DNA of 64,000 nucleotides, from the NCBI GenBank assembly GCA_025362495.1, contig JANYGI010000011.1, forward strand, positions 1 to 64,000, given 5' to 3'. Source of the stretch: Byssovorax sp. (lineage in GTDB: Bacteria > Myxococcota_A > Polyangia > Polyangiales > Polyangiaceae). Below are positions 19,069 to 28,876 of the stretch, piece after piece. The position numbers were made by a program, and so were the translations under genes. Within the stretch, counting starts at the first letter, position 1, and the number at the start of each line of letters is the position of its first letter. Under the pieces are notes generated by a model. It worked only from the letters and a program-made list of their open reading frames with translations. It was not told where the DNA came from and searched no databases.

Positions 19069-20553
19069 ATGGCGAATACGCTCGGCCCGCGTAAAGTCCT
19101 CCTGCTCGAGTTCAACGAGATCACGCGCGCGATCATCGATCCGCTGATCGCCAAGGGGAAGCTGCCGAACCTCGCGCGCTTGCTCCGCGAGGGCGCCGTC
19201 GCCGCGCCCACCAGCGTCGATCACGCGCCGCACCTCGATCCGTGGGTCACCTGGGTCACGGTCCACACCGGGGTCGATCGCAGCGTCCACGGCGCCACCG
19301 TGCTCGAGCAAGACTCGACGACGATCACCGCCAAGCGCACCTGGAACTACGCGGAAGAGGCCGGCAAATCGATCGGCGTGTTCGGCAGCATCAGCGCCTA
19401 TCCGCCGCGACCGGCGCCGGGGTTCATCGTGCCTGGCCCGTTCGCGCCCACGTCGGACACCTTCCCTCCGTACCTGTCGCCCGCGCAGGACCTCAATCGC
19501 AAGTACACCCAGGTCCACGGCAAGGCCGCCAAGGAAGACTCGCCACTCGCGATGGCGAAGATGGGAATCAATCTCTTCAAGCTCGGCCTGAAGCCCTCCA
19601 CGTGCGCCACGATCGCCGCGCAGCTCGTCCGCGAGCGTGTCGATCCGAACGTGCGCTGGAGGCGCGTCTCGCTCCAGCCGCTCGTCAATTACGACTTCTT
19701 CGAGAGCCTCTATCGCGCCTACCAGCCCGATTTCGCCACCTGGCACACCAACCACGCGGCGCACTACATGCACCATTACTGGCGCTCGTACGACGACAGT
19801 GGCTTTCTCACGAAAGCCACCGCGGAAGAGAAGGCCAGGACGGGCGGAGCGGTCGAGTTCGGATACACCCTCTGCGACGAGCTGCTCGGCCGCTTCCTCG
19901 CGCTCGTGGGCGACGATACCATCATCGCCGTGGCCACCAGCATGGGCCAGAAGCCCTATGTCGCCGAGATGTTCCCCGACGGCCGCGTCGTCGTCCGCAT
20001 GAAGGATCCGAAGCGGATCCTCGATCTCGTGGGGGCCAGAGGCATCACCGAGATCGTCCCCACCATGGTCCCGCAGTGGAACGTGAAGATCCCCGACCCG
20101 ACCGAGCGCGCCCGGGTCATGGATGTCCTCAACCGTGCTCGCGTCACCAACGCCCCGCGCCCCAACGCCTTCTTCGTCATCGAGACGGGCGAGATCCTCA
20201 CCGTCACGCCGGCGGGGATCGGCAAGCACTCCGGGGAGATTCGCTATTTCTTCCCGGACGACGCGCCCAACGCCGACAAGAACGGATATCTCCTGGAAGA
20301 GCTGTTCGAGCGCGACACCCCGAGCAAGCAAGGCATGCACGATCCGACTGGCCTCTTCATCCTCCATGGAAAGGGCATCCGCCCCGGCGTCGAGATCAAG
20401 AACACCACCAACCTCGACATCGCCCCCACGCTCCTCGCGCTGATGGGGATCCCGGTCCCGGCGATCATGAAGGGCCGTGTCATGAGCGAGGCCTGGGGCG
20501 AGGCGCCCGCTGCACCGGATCGAGCGGAGCGCGTCGACATCAACCTGAGCTGA
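19069..20553 (+). CDS. Alkaline-phosphatase-superfamily protein with degenerate metal sites
   Basis: 494 residues from the ATG at 19069 behind GGAG; an ATG-like upstream start at 19018 is less likely. The overall order matches the type I phosphodiesterase / nucleotide pyrophosphatase family: KLPNLARLLREGAV, VTVHTGVDRSVHGA, a YTLCDELLGRFLAL segment and HDPTGLFILHGKGI near the C-terminus. However the first metal Asp is replaced in LLLEFNEI, the nucleophile Ser/Thr position reads HLDPWVTW, and the canonical SDHG reads TSMG. Only the late His is kept. It may therefore be a catalytically dead binding protein. No signal peptide is evident. Confidence 0.65.
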   Translation: MANTLGPRKVLLLEFNEITRAIIDPLIAKGKLPNLARLLREGAVAAPTSVDHAPHLDPWVTWVTVHTGVDRSVHGATVLEQDSTTITAKRTWNYAEEAGKSIGVFGSISAYPPRPAPGFIVPGPFAPTSDTFPPYLSPAQDLNRKYTQVHGKAAKEDSPLAMAKMGINLFKLGLKPSTCATIAAQLVRERVDPNVRWRRVSLQPLVNYDFFESLYRAYQPDFATWHTNHAAHYMHHYWRSYDDSGFLTKATAEEKARTGGAVEFGYTLCDELLGRFLALVGDDTIIAVATSMGQKPYVAEMFPDGRVVVRMKDPKRILDLVGARGITEIVPTMVPQWNVKIPDPTERARVMDVLNRARVTNAPRPNAFFVIETGEILTVTPAGIGKHSGEIRYFFPDDAPNADKNGYLLEELFERDTPSKQGMHDPTGLFILHGKGIRPGVEIKNTTNLDIAPTLLALMGIPVPAIMKGRVMSEAWGEAPAAPDRAERVDINLS

Positions 20554-20576
20554 AGCCAACCCGAGCGCAGAGGCGA

Positions 20577-20597
20577 AGAGGCCAGTCGACGGCCTCT
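20577..20597. terminator. Hairpin between convergent genes
   Basis: AGAGGCC/GGCCTCT, 7 base pairs with a 7-base loop, in the 76-base gap between the phosphodiesterase-like gene and the FG-GAP gene. Confidence 0.45.
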
Positions 20598-20629
20598 CGT
20601 GCCTTTGCGCCACGGGGCGCCGCGCGTCG

Positions 20630-23122
20630 TCACGGGAGGCAGCCCCGGTTGAACAGCGCGCCGCCTGGCACGAAGAGGTCGACGCGGCCATCGTCGTCGA
20701 GATCCGCCGCCGTGATTGCGCTGCCGAAGCTGCTCTCCTCGTAATCGACGGCGGCCGCGAAGGTGCCATTGCCCTGATTGACCAGCACGGCCACCGAGCT
20801 GTGCTGCGGGGTCGTGACCGCGAGATCGGGCTTCCCGTCGCCGTCGAGATCCGCCACAACCACCTGGGCGGGCTCGCTGCGCACCGGGTAGACGACCGGC
20901 GCGGCGAAGAGGCCATTGCCGAGGTTGTGAACGACGCTCACCGCCCCGAGCTGAGTGACCACCACGAGGTCGGGCCGCGCATCACCGTCGATATCGCGCG
21001 CCACGACCCACAGGGCGTTCGATCCGACGGCGAGCGCGGCGGGAGCGCCGAACGTGCCGTTGCCCAGGTTGAGCAGCACACTGACAGTACCACTCGCACT
21101 ATCGTTGGCGACGGCCAGATCGGGCTTACCATCACCGTCGAGATCGGCCGCGGCGATCGACGTGGCGCCCACGCCGGCGGGGTAGTCGATCGGCGGTCCG
21201 AACGTGCCATTGCCCTGATTGAGCAGCACGCTGACGTTGCCGTCGCCCTTGTTCGCGACGGCGAGATCGGGCTTGCCGTCGCCATCCAGATCCAGCGCGA
21301 CTACCGAGCTCGCGGCGGCGCCGGTCGCGTGGTGGACCGGAGCGCCGAAGGTGCCATTGCCCTGATTGAGCATCACGCTCACCCCGCTGTCGGCAAGGTT
21401 CGACGGGTCGTCATTGGCGATCGCCAGATCGGGCTTGCCGTCGCTATCGAGATCCACGGCCGTGATCGCCCTGGGCCCCGGGCTCGTGGGCTGGAGGACC
21501 TTGGCGGCCAGCGTGCCATTGCCGCTGTTGAGGTTCACGAACACGAAGGCGCTGTTGATGTTCACGCCGACGAAGTCGGGCGTGCCGTCGCCGTCGAGGT
21601 CTGCCGTCGCGATAGATCCCCAGCCGCCGTCGCTTTCCTGATCGTTGATCGCGTTGACGAAGACGCCGTTGCCAGGGTTGATGAGCACGGTCACGTTACC
21701 GGCGTACTTGTTGGTGATCGCGAGGTCGGGCCGCGAATCGCCGTTGAAATCCCCGGCGATCATCGCGCTCGGATACGTGCTCACCGGCGTGGTGAGCGCC
21801 GGGGCGAAGGCGCCATTGCCCAGGCCGAGCAGCGTGATCATCTGGCCGGAGCTGGCAGCGACGACGTCGAGCTTTCCATCGCCGTCGAGGTCGGCCACGG
21901 CGACGGAGGGCGGCCCCACGTTCGAGGGCGTGTCGATTGGAAACACCGTGGGAGGCCCGAACGCGCCGCCGCCGAGGTTGAAGAGCACGCTGACCTCGTC
22001 GAAGCTGCCGCCGAACTGGAGGTTGGTGATGGCGACATCGAGCTTGCCATCGCCGTTGAGATCCCCGAGCGCCATCGCGCCGGCGCCGCTCACGTACGAG
22101 TCGACCGGCGCCCCGAACGCGCCATTGCCCTGGTTGATCAGAGCGCGCAGGCCGTGTGTGTTGAACTGGTCGACCCCCACCAGGAGATCGATCTTCCCGT
22201 CGCCGTCGAGGTCGCCCGCCGCAATCGACGAGGTCTGTGAACCCATGGGATACTGCGTGCTTCCGAGGATGCCATTGCCGAGATTGAGCAGCACGGTCAC
22301 CGCCGTCACGGTCCCTCCCGCGACCGCGAGATCCGTCTTGCCGTCGCCGTTGAAGTCCGCGGCCACGAGGAAGCTCGCTGCGCCGGTGTTGCTCGTCGAA
22401 GCGTTGTAGTGGACCGGGGCGCCGAAGGTGCCGTTTCCCGCGTTGAGGAGCACCTGCACGCCGCCGTTGGCGACCGCGAGATCGAGCTTGCCGTCCCCGT
22501 CGACATCGATCGCCACGACGGCGGTGGCGGGCCCCGTTCCAGTGACGTAGTCGACAGGGGGAGAGAACACGCCGTTGCCCAGGCCGAGGAGCACGCTCAC
22601 GGTCCCGCCGAGGTTCGCGACGGCGAGATCACGCTTGCCGTCGCCGTCGAGATCCGCCGAAATCATCGAGATCGGCTGCACTCCGACCCTCGGTGTCGGC
22701 ACTCCCGGCAACGCGAGCGTGCCAGCGCACGCCGGCGCGACGCATTGACCCAGGTCGTTACACTCGGTGCCTCCCTTGGCGCACGGCGAGCCGGCGGGCA
22801 GCGGCGTGCTCACGGGAGCGCCGTTGAAACAGCCATCGACGGTGCACGGATTCCCATCGTCGACAGGTGTGCAGCCGGCTCCTCCCGTGCCGCCACCGGT
22901 GGACGAGGTCGCCGCCGTCGTTGCGCCGCCGCTCCCGCTCGCGCTCGCGCTCGACGAGGCCGACTGGACCTCGCCGCCACCGGCCCCGCCGGAGCCCGCT
23001 GGTGGCGACGAGCCGCAGCCGAGCGCGCCCCACCCGAGCAACATCAAGAGAATCGATGCGCTGCGGGCGCCGATTGGCGCGTGAAACCGAGGCGACCACC
23101 CGTCGTCCACAAGGCACTTCAT
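20630..23122 (-). CDS. FG-GAP/VCBS-repeat lipoprotein
   Basis: 830 residues. The signal peptide ends at lipobox ALGC, C36. A Gly/Ser/Thr linker follows and then a Cys-rich stretch with eight cysteines (CTPVDDGNPCTVDGC to GQC) of the kind found in myxobacterial MYXO-CTERM and EGF-like proteins. The rest holds 14 copies of a D-x-D/N-G-D calcium-loop repeat (DLDGDGKPDLAVAN and variants) alternating with VLLNxGNGTFGAPV strands. Such repeats build a seven-bladed propeller per seven copies, so two propellers fit. A surface adhesion or binding role is likely. The repeats are similar at DNA level and could recombine. Confidence 0.88.
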   Translation of the reverse strand: MKCLVDDGWSPRFHAPIGARSASILLMLLGWGALGCGSSPPAGSGGAGGGEVQSASSSASASGSGGATTAATSSTGGGTGGAGCTPVDDGNPCTVDGCFNGAPVSTPLPAGSPCAKGGTECNDLGQCVAPACAGTLALPGVPTPRVGVQPISMISADLDGDGKRDLAVANLGGTVSVLLGLGNGVFSPPVDYVTGTGPATAVVAIDVDGDGKLDLAVANGGVQVLLNAGNGTFGAPVHYNASTSNTGAASFLVAADFNGDGKTDLAVAGGTVTAVTVLLNLGNGILGSTQYPMGSQTSSIAAGDLDGDGKIDLLVGVDQFNTHGLRALINQGNGAFGAPVDSYVSGAGAMALGDLNGDGKLDVAITNLQFGGSFDEVSVLFNLGGGAFGPPTVFPIDTPSNVGPPSVAVADLDGDGKLDVVAASSGQMITLLGLGNGAFAPALTTPVSTYPSAMIAGDFNGDSRPDLAITNKYAGNVTVLINPGNGVFVNAINDQESDGGWGSIATADLDGDGTPDFVGVNINSAFVFVNLNSGNGTLAAKVLQPTSPGPRAITAVDLDSDGKPDLAIANDDPSNLADSGVSVMLNQGNGTFGAPVHHATGAAASSVVALDLDGDGKPDLAVANKGDGNVSVLLNQGNGTFGPPIDYPAGVGATSIAAADLDGDGKPDLAVANDSASGTVSVLLNLGNGTFGAPAALAVGSNALWVVARDIDGDARPDLVVVTQLGAVSVVHNLGNGLFAAPVVYPVRSEPAQVVVADLDGDGKPDLAVTTPQHSSVAVLVNQGNGTFAAAVDYEESSFGSAITAADLDDDGRVDLFVPGGALFNRGCLP

Positions 23123-23197
23123 GCTCCTTGCTGGCCGCGCGGACGGTTATCTTCGCGACCGTTTCGAGCGCGCGTTCGTTTTCGAGAACGTTGCGGG

Positions 23198-25492
<2,295 letters not shown>

Positions 25493-25504
25493 CGCGAGCT
25501 GATC

Positions 25505-25510
25505 ACGATA
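25505..25510 (-). promoter_or_regulatory. -10 candidate (TATCGT) proximal to recD2
   Basis: TATCGT on the minus strand, 12 bases before the ATG at 25492. A second candidate, TATATGCT, lies further up in the duplicated element. Confidence 0.4.
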
Positions 25511-25542
25511 GTCGGCGAAGGGGGGCGCTGTCGCATCTGCGC

Positions 25543-25583
25543 GGAGCATATACCCGCTCCCGCTGGGCGGCGGTACGCTCGCG
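25543..25583. promoter_or_regulatory. Bidirectional promoter element, copy A
   Basis: GGAGCATATACCCGCTCCC, ten variable bases, then GGTACGCTCGCG. TATGCT faces the recD2 gene (minus) and TACGCT faces the truncated gene at 25719 (plus), with 23 bases between the two hexamers. Same sequence and spacing as copy B at 30359. Confidence 0.5.
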
Positions 25584-25718
25584 GAGCCCTGGGCTCGACG
25601 CGGCGCGCGCCTGTTCGCCCGCTTGCGCCCTCGCTGCGATCGGCTCTTGCAGGCGGTACCACCGCACCCGGGAGTCGAGGTGCGGGAACCGGACGACTCG
25701 CCTTCTCAGGCCGCTTCG

Positions 25719-26330
25719 ATGAGGTGCCCGACAATCGTCCTCATCGTCGCGCCTGATGCCGCCGTGGCAGCTTGGGCGACGGAGCCAATCGACATCGGCC
25801 TGGGGTGTGGGTCCCTCTCGCCGCGAGTGCTGGGCCCGGCGATCGTGCCCGAAGTGACGGACATGGCCCTCGCCGAGCGTGAAACGGCGCTCGCGATACT
25901 CTCGGCCGTGGCGCATGGCAACGGACCGAACGGGCTCGAGGTTGTTCAGGCCGTGCTGGGCGCGCTCGAGCGCTTCGACCGGGAACACGCAGCGGTGTAC
26001 TTTCAGATCGTTTACAATGCGTTGCGCGAGCCCATGCGGAGGGCGTTGGAGGCACTGATCATGGAACGGCAGGCCGAAGCGAAGGCGACTTTTCCGGTGT
26101 TTGCGCAGCAGCTGATCGACCGCGGCAAGGTCGAAGGCCTTCGTGAAGGCGAGATCAAAGGTAAGCTGGAAGGCGCGCGCGGCGTGCTTCTTCGTCTCGT
26201 GGCGCGCGCTGGAATTGCGTTCAGCGACGACGACCGGGCCCGCGTGCACGCCTGCACCGATCTGGCGACCCTCGATCGGTGGGTCGACAACGTGCTTGGC
26301 GCGAAAACCGCGGCTGACGTGCTCGCCTGA
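25719..26330 (+). CDS. 5'-truncated Rpn/PD-(D/E)XK transposase-like protein
   Basis: 203 residues from the ATG at 25719. The text matches the C-terminal two thirds of a protein family very abundant in Polyangiales genomes (recalled, not searched): CPTIVLIVAPDAAVAAWA, then VTDxxxAxxxxxLAILSAMAHG, a Glu/Gly-rich hinge (EGLREGEIKGKLEGA) and a helical end (ARAGIAFSDDDRARVHACTDLATLDRWVDNVL). The expected N-terminal 80-100 residues carrying the nuclease core are missing and no frame upstream supplies them. It is probably a remnant that may still be translated from the adjacent bidirectional promoter. Confidence 0.6.
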   Translation: MRCPTIVLIVAPDAAVAAWATEPIDIGLGCGSLSPRVLGPAIVPEVTDMALAERETALAILSAVAHGNGPNGLEVVQAVLGALERFDREHAAVYFQIVYNALREPMRRALEALIMERQAEAKATFPVFAQQLIDRGKVEGLREGEIKGKLEGARGVLLRLVARAGIAFSDDDRARVHACTDLATLDRWVDNVLGAKTAADVLA

Positions 26331-26365
26331 TCTCCCCGGGCTCGACGTCGCCCGTCCGGTCGAGA

Positions 26366-26371
26366 TAGGGT
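26366..26371 (+). promoter_or_regulatory. Leaderless-type -10 (TAGGGT) of the BNR lipoprotein gene
   Basis: TAGGGT, seven bases before the ATG at 26379. Confidence 0.5.
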
Positions 26372-26378
26372 GTAGCCC

Positions 26379-27560
26379 ATGAACCCGATCTCCCGCGCTC
26401 GCGCGGCCCTCGCGCCCGCGGCTCTGGCGCTCCTCGCCGCCTGTGCCGACAGCCCCGCGCCGGTGTCGCGTCCGGCCGAGGTCGTCATCGCTCCTCCGCC
26501 GATGCCCGCGATCGCCGAGCCCACGCCGGCTCCTGCGCCGAGTGAGGTGGTCTCCGCGGTCGTCGCCGCGCCGCCTCTCGAGGCGCCCGCTCCGGAGCTC
26601 GACGCGGCGATCACGCCTGGATCGGCCGGCGCGTTCGGCGGCGCTGCCGGCAACGTGCCTCATGGCATCAGCAGCATCTGGGGAGCGGGCAATAGCGTCT
26701 TCGCCGTGGGATCCGGGATGATCCTGCGCTCCGAGGATCGCGGGCTCCACTTTCACATCGTCCCTGGCCCGGGCGGCTCACCCGCGGTGTGGGGACCCTC
26801 GGCAAACGAGGTGTACGTCGCCGGCGACAAGGTCGTGCGCTCGACCGACGGCGGCGCGACGTGGTCTGACATGGGCCGTTTGCCGGGCCACGCCTACGGT
26901 ATCTGGGGTACCGGGCCCGGGGACATTTACGCCGTCGGCGGCGGCGAGCGCCCCTTCGTCGCGCGCTCGATCGACCATGGCACGACCTGGATCGAGCTGA
27001 CCACGCCCATCGCCGCGGGGTGGTTTTACGGGGTCACCGGCACGGGCCCGCGCGAGCTCCTCGTGGTCGGCACCACGCCCTCCGGCGCACCGGCCACGAC
27101 ACCGGGCCTCCCGCCGAAATCGGCGGTCTTCCTGCGCTCGACCGATTCGGGGCGACACTGGACGCGCCTGCCAACGTTCCAGTCGACCACGACCGAGTTC
27201 GAGGAGAGCCGCGGAGCGTGCTTCACCCCGAAAGGGCTCTTCGCCGCCTCGAGCTACGCGCTTCATTTCACGTCGAACCTCGGCCGCACCTGGAAGCTCG
27301 TGAAGGCGGTGAACGCCGAGGTGCTGGCGCTCGGGTGTCGCGGCGACGAGGTCCTCGTCGGAGGCCGCAATCGCAAGCTCTTCGCGTCGCGCGACGGCGG
27401 CGCGACCTGGGTGGAAGATCCCGTTGGTCCCCTCTTCGCCGCGCCCTCGTTCAGCTCCGTGCAAGCCGCGTTCGTCAGCGAAGGAGGCGAGGCCTACGTC
27501 GGCTTCGAAGGCCTCTACGTGGGCCCGAGGCGAGGGAGCCTGTTTCGTCGATCGCCTTGA
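26379..27560 (+). CDS. BNR/Ycf48-like beta-propeller lipoprotein
   Basis: 393 residues. The signal peptide ends at lipobox LAAC with C22. A Pro/Ala linker covers about 23-75. The body has six Asp-box-like repeats: SEDRGLHF, STDGGATW, SIDHGTTW, STDSGRHW, TSNLGRTW and SRDGGATW. This is the pattern of sialidase-fold or Ycf48-type propellers. The catalytic residues of sialidases are not apparent, so a binding or assembly role is more likely than glycosidase activity. Confidence 0.8.
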   Translation: MNPISRARAALAPAALALLAACADSPAPVSRPAEVVIAPPPMPAIAEPTPAPAPSEVVSAVVAAPPLEAPAPELDAAITPGSAGAFGGAAGNVPHGISSIWGAGNSVFAVGSGMILRSEDRGLHFHIVPGPGGSPAVWGPSANEVYVAGDKVVRSTDGGATWSDMGRLPGHAYGIWGTGPGDIYAVGGGERPFVARSIDHGTTWIELTTPIAAGWFYGVTGTGPRELLVVGTTPSGAPATTPGLPPKSAVFLRSTDSGRHWTRLPTFQSTTTEFEESRGACFTPKGLFAASSYALHFTSNLGRTWKLVKAVNAEVLALGCRGDEVLVGGRNRKLFASRDGGATWVEDPVGPLFAAPSFSSVQAAFVSEGGEAYVGFEGLYVGPRRGSLFRRSP

Positions 27561-27624
27561 AATCGAGCCCAGAGCACGGCAGGCCGCACCGGCCGTACCA
27601 CGAGATGGGCCGGGACTTTTGCTG

Positions 27625-27642
27625 TGACGGTGACGACCGTCA
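27625..27642. terminator. Hairpin after the BNR lipoprotein gene
   Basis: TGACGGT/ACCGTCA, 7 base pairs with a 4-base loop, 65 bases past the stop at 27560. No U-tract. Confidence 0.35.
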
Positions 27643-27750
27643 GCTCACCGGGCCTCGATGTTATCGATCTCGCTTTGATGCGGCGCCTACACGCTCAACT
27701 CGGGAGCTCAGGCCAAGGTCGGGGCCGCGGCCGAGCTCTTCGGTCGAGGC

Positions 27751-28782
27751 GTGAGCGGAGACAGCAAGAGCGACGTGAAGAACGCCGCTCACGGCGGTAA
27801 CCCGAGCTCCCGCCACGACTCGAGCATGGATGACGCCGCCGCGCTCAAGGACTGTCAGGTGCCGTTGACGCTGCACCTGCGGCCGATCGACGCCTCCGAG
27901 AACACGAGCCGGCCTCCGCCTCCCGGGCACGGCTTCGCCACCAACGCCTGCGCGCCCGGCGAGGCCCTCGACGCCCACCAGTCGTGCATCAAGATCTCCA
28001 AGGGCCCCACCTACCAGTGCTCGGGCAACGATGTCAACGAGTGCAGGGCCCAGTGCGACAAGGGCAGCCCCCAGAGCTGCGCCATCGCCGGGTACATCTT
28101 CGAGAAGGGCGAGGGCGTGAAGGACGACCTCGATCTCGCTCTCAAGTATTACACCAAGGCCTGCGATGGCCACGAGAACGAGGGCTGCGCGGGGATTGGC
28201 TACATCCTCAGCAAGCGCAAGGACCCGTCGAGCACCGACATCTTCAGGAAGTCGTGCGAGCGAGGGAGCGCGCGCGGGTGCAGCGGTATCGGCCAGCAGC
28301 TGCGCCTCAAGGGCGACTACGGACCCGCGGCGAAGATCTTCGGGCGCGCGTGCAGCCTCGGCTACAAGCGCGCCTGTTTCTACGCCGGAGCCATGCTGAG
28401 CAAGCTCCGCACGAACCCCGAGGATGGCTTCGAGTTCTACCAGATGGCCTGCTACGGCGGCGACGAGCGCGGCTGCCTCGCCGCGGGCGCGATGGAGCTC
28501 GACGGCGTCGGGACGCGGGCCAACCCCGCGGGCAAGGCGCTGATCGAGCGCGGCCGCATCGGCCTCGAGAAGGAGTGCGACGACAGGCACTACGAGTCGT
28601 GCGAGGTGCTGGGCGACTTCTGGATGGGCCAGTTCACCGGCAATACCCCCACGAAGGACAAGGCCCGATCGTACTACGACATCGCCTGCAAAGGCGGCTC
28701 GGAGAACGCCTGCGCCGAGCTCAGGGGCGGCTCGTCGCCCCCCGGATCGGGGCCGCCGCCGAAGCCCAAGGGCAGGCGCTGA
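27751..28782 (+). CDS. Sel1-repeat protein with lost or disrupted N-terminus
   Basis: 343 residues from a GTG at 27751. The same frame continues upstream to a TGA at 27676-27678, reading CGAYTLNSGAQAKVGAAAELF right after the stop. That is how a mature lipoprotein would begin after its lipobox Cys. Only six codons from an ATG precede the TGA, too few for a signal peptide. From residue 70 there are paired-cysteine Sel1-like repeats of about 36 residues (CAIAGYIFEKGEGVKDDLDLALKYYTKAC and so on). The extra disulphide-capable cysteines suggest an exported origin. As it stands the protein would be cytoplasmic or not expressed. Confidence 0.6.
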   Translation: MSGDSKSDVKNAAHGGNPSSRHDSSMDDAAALKDCQVPLTLHLRPIDASENTSRPPPPGHGFATNACAPGEALDAHQSCIKISKGPTYQCSGNDVNECRAQCDKGSPQSCAIAGYIFEKGEGVKDDLDLALKYYTKACDGHENEGCAGIGYILSKRKDPSSTDIFRKSCERGSARGCSGIGQQLRLKGDYGPAAKIFGRACSLGYKRACFYAGAMLSKLRTNPEDGFEFYQMACYGGDERGCLAAGAMELDGVGTRANPAGKALIERGRIGLEKECDDRHYESCEVLGDFWMGQFTGNTPTKDKARSYYDIACKGGSENACAELRGGSSPPGSGPPPKPKGRR

Positions 28783-28803
28783 TTCGCGCGACGAGGGGCC
28801 GCG

Positions 28804-28830
28804 GAGCCTGGTCGTGATCCGGCCAGGCTC
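28804..28830. terminator. Hairpin between convergent Sel1 and GH5 genes
   Basis: GAGCCTGG/CCAGGCTC, 8 base pairs with an 11-base loop. A second inverted repeat GGACGAG/CTCGTCC occupies 28845-28873. Confidence 0.5.
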
Positions 28831-28876
28831 GCCCCGGTGACGACGGACGAGAGAGGCTCTCGCTCGCTCGTCCGGA

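Noticed and set aside
17007-19211. 734-residue reading of the TPR frame
   Set aside because: The N-terminal half lies antisense to the YdcF-like gene and has no coding character; the ATG at 18167 is preferred.
20630-22700. CRISPR-like or tandem DNA repeats
   Set aside because: The periodicity is that of FG-GAP protein repeats with diverged codons, not direct DNA repeats with spacers.
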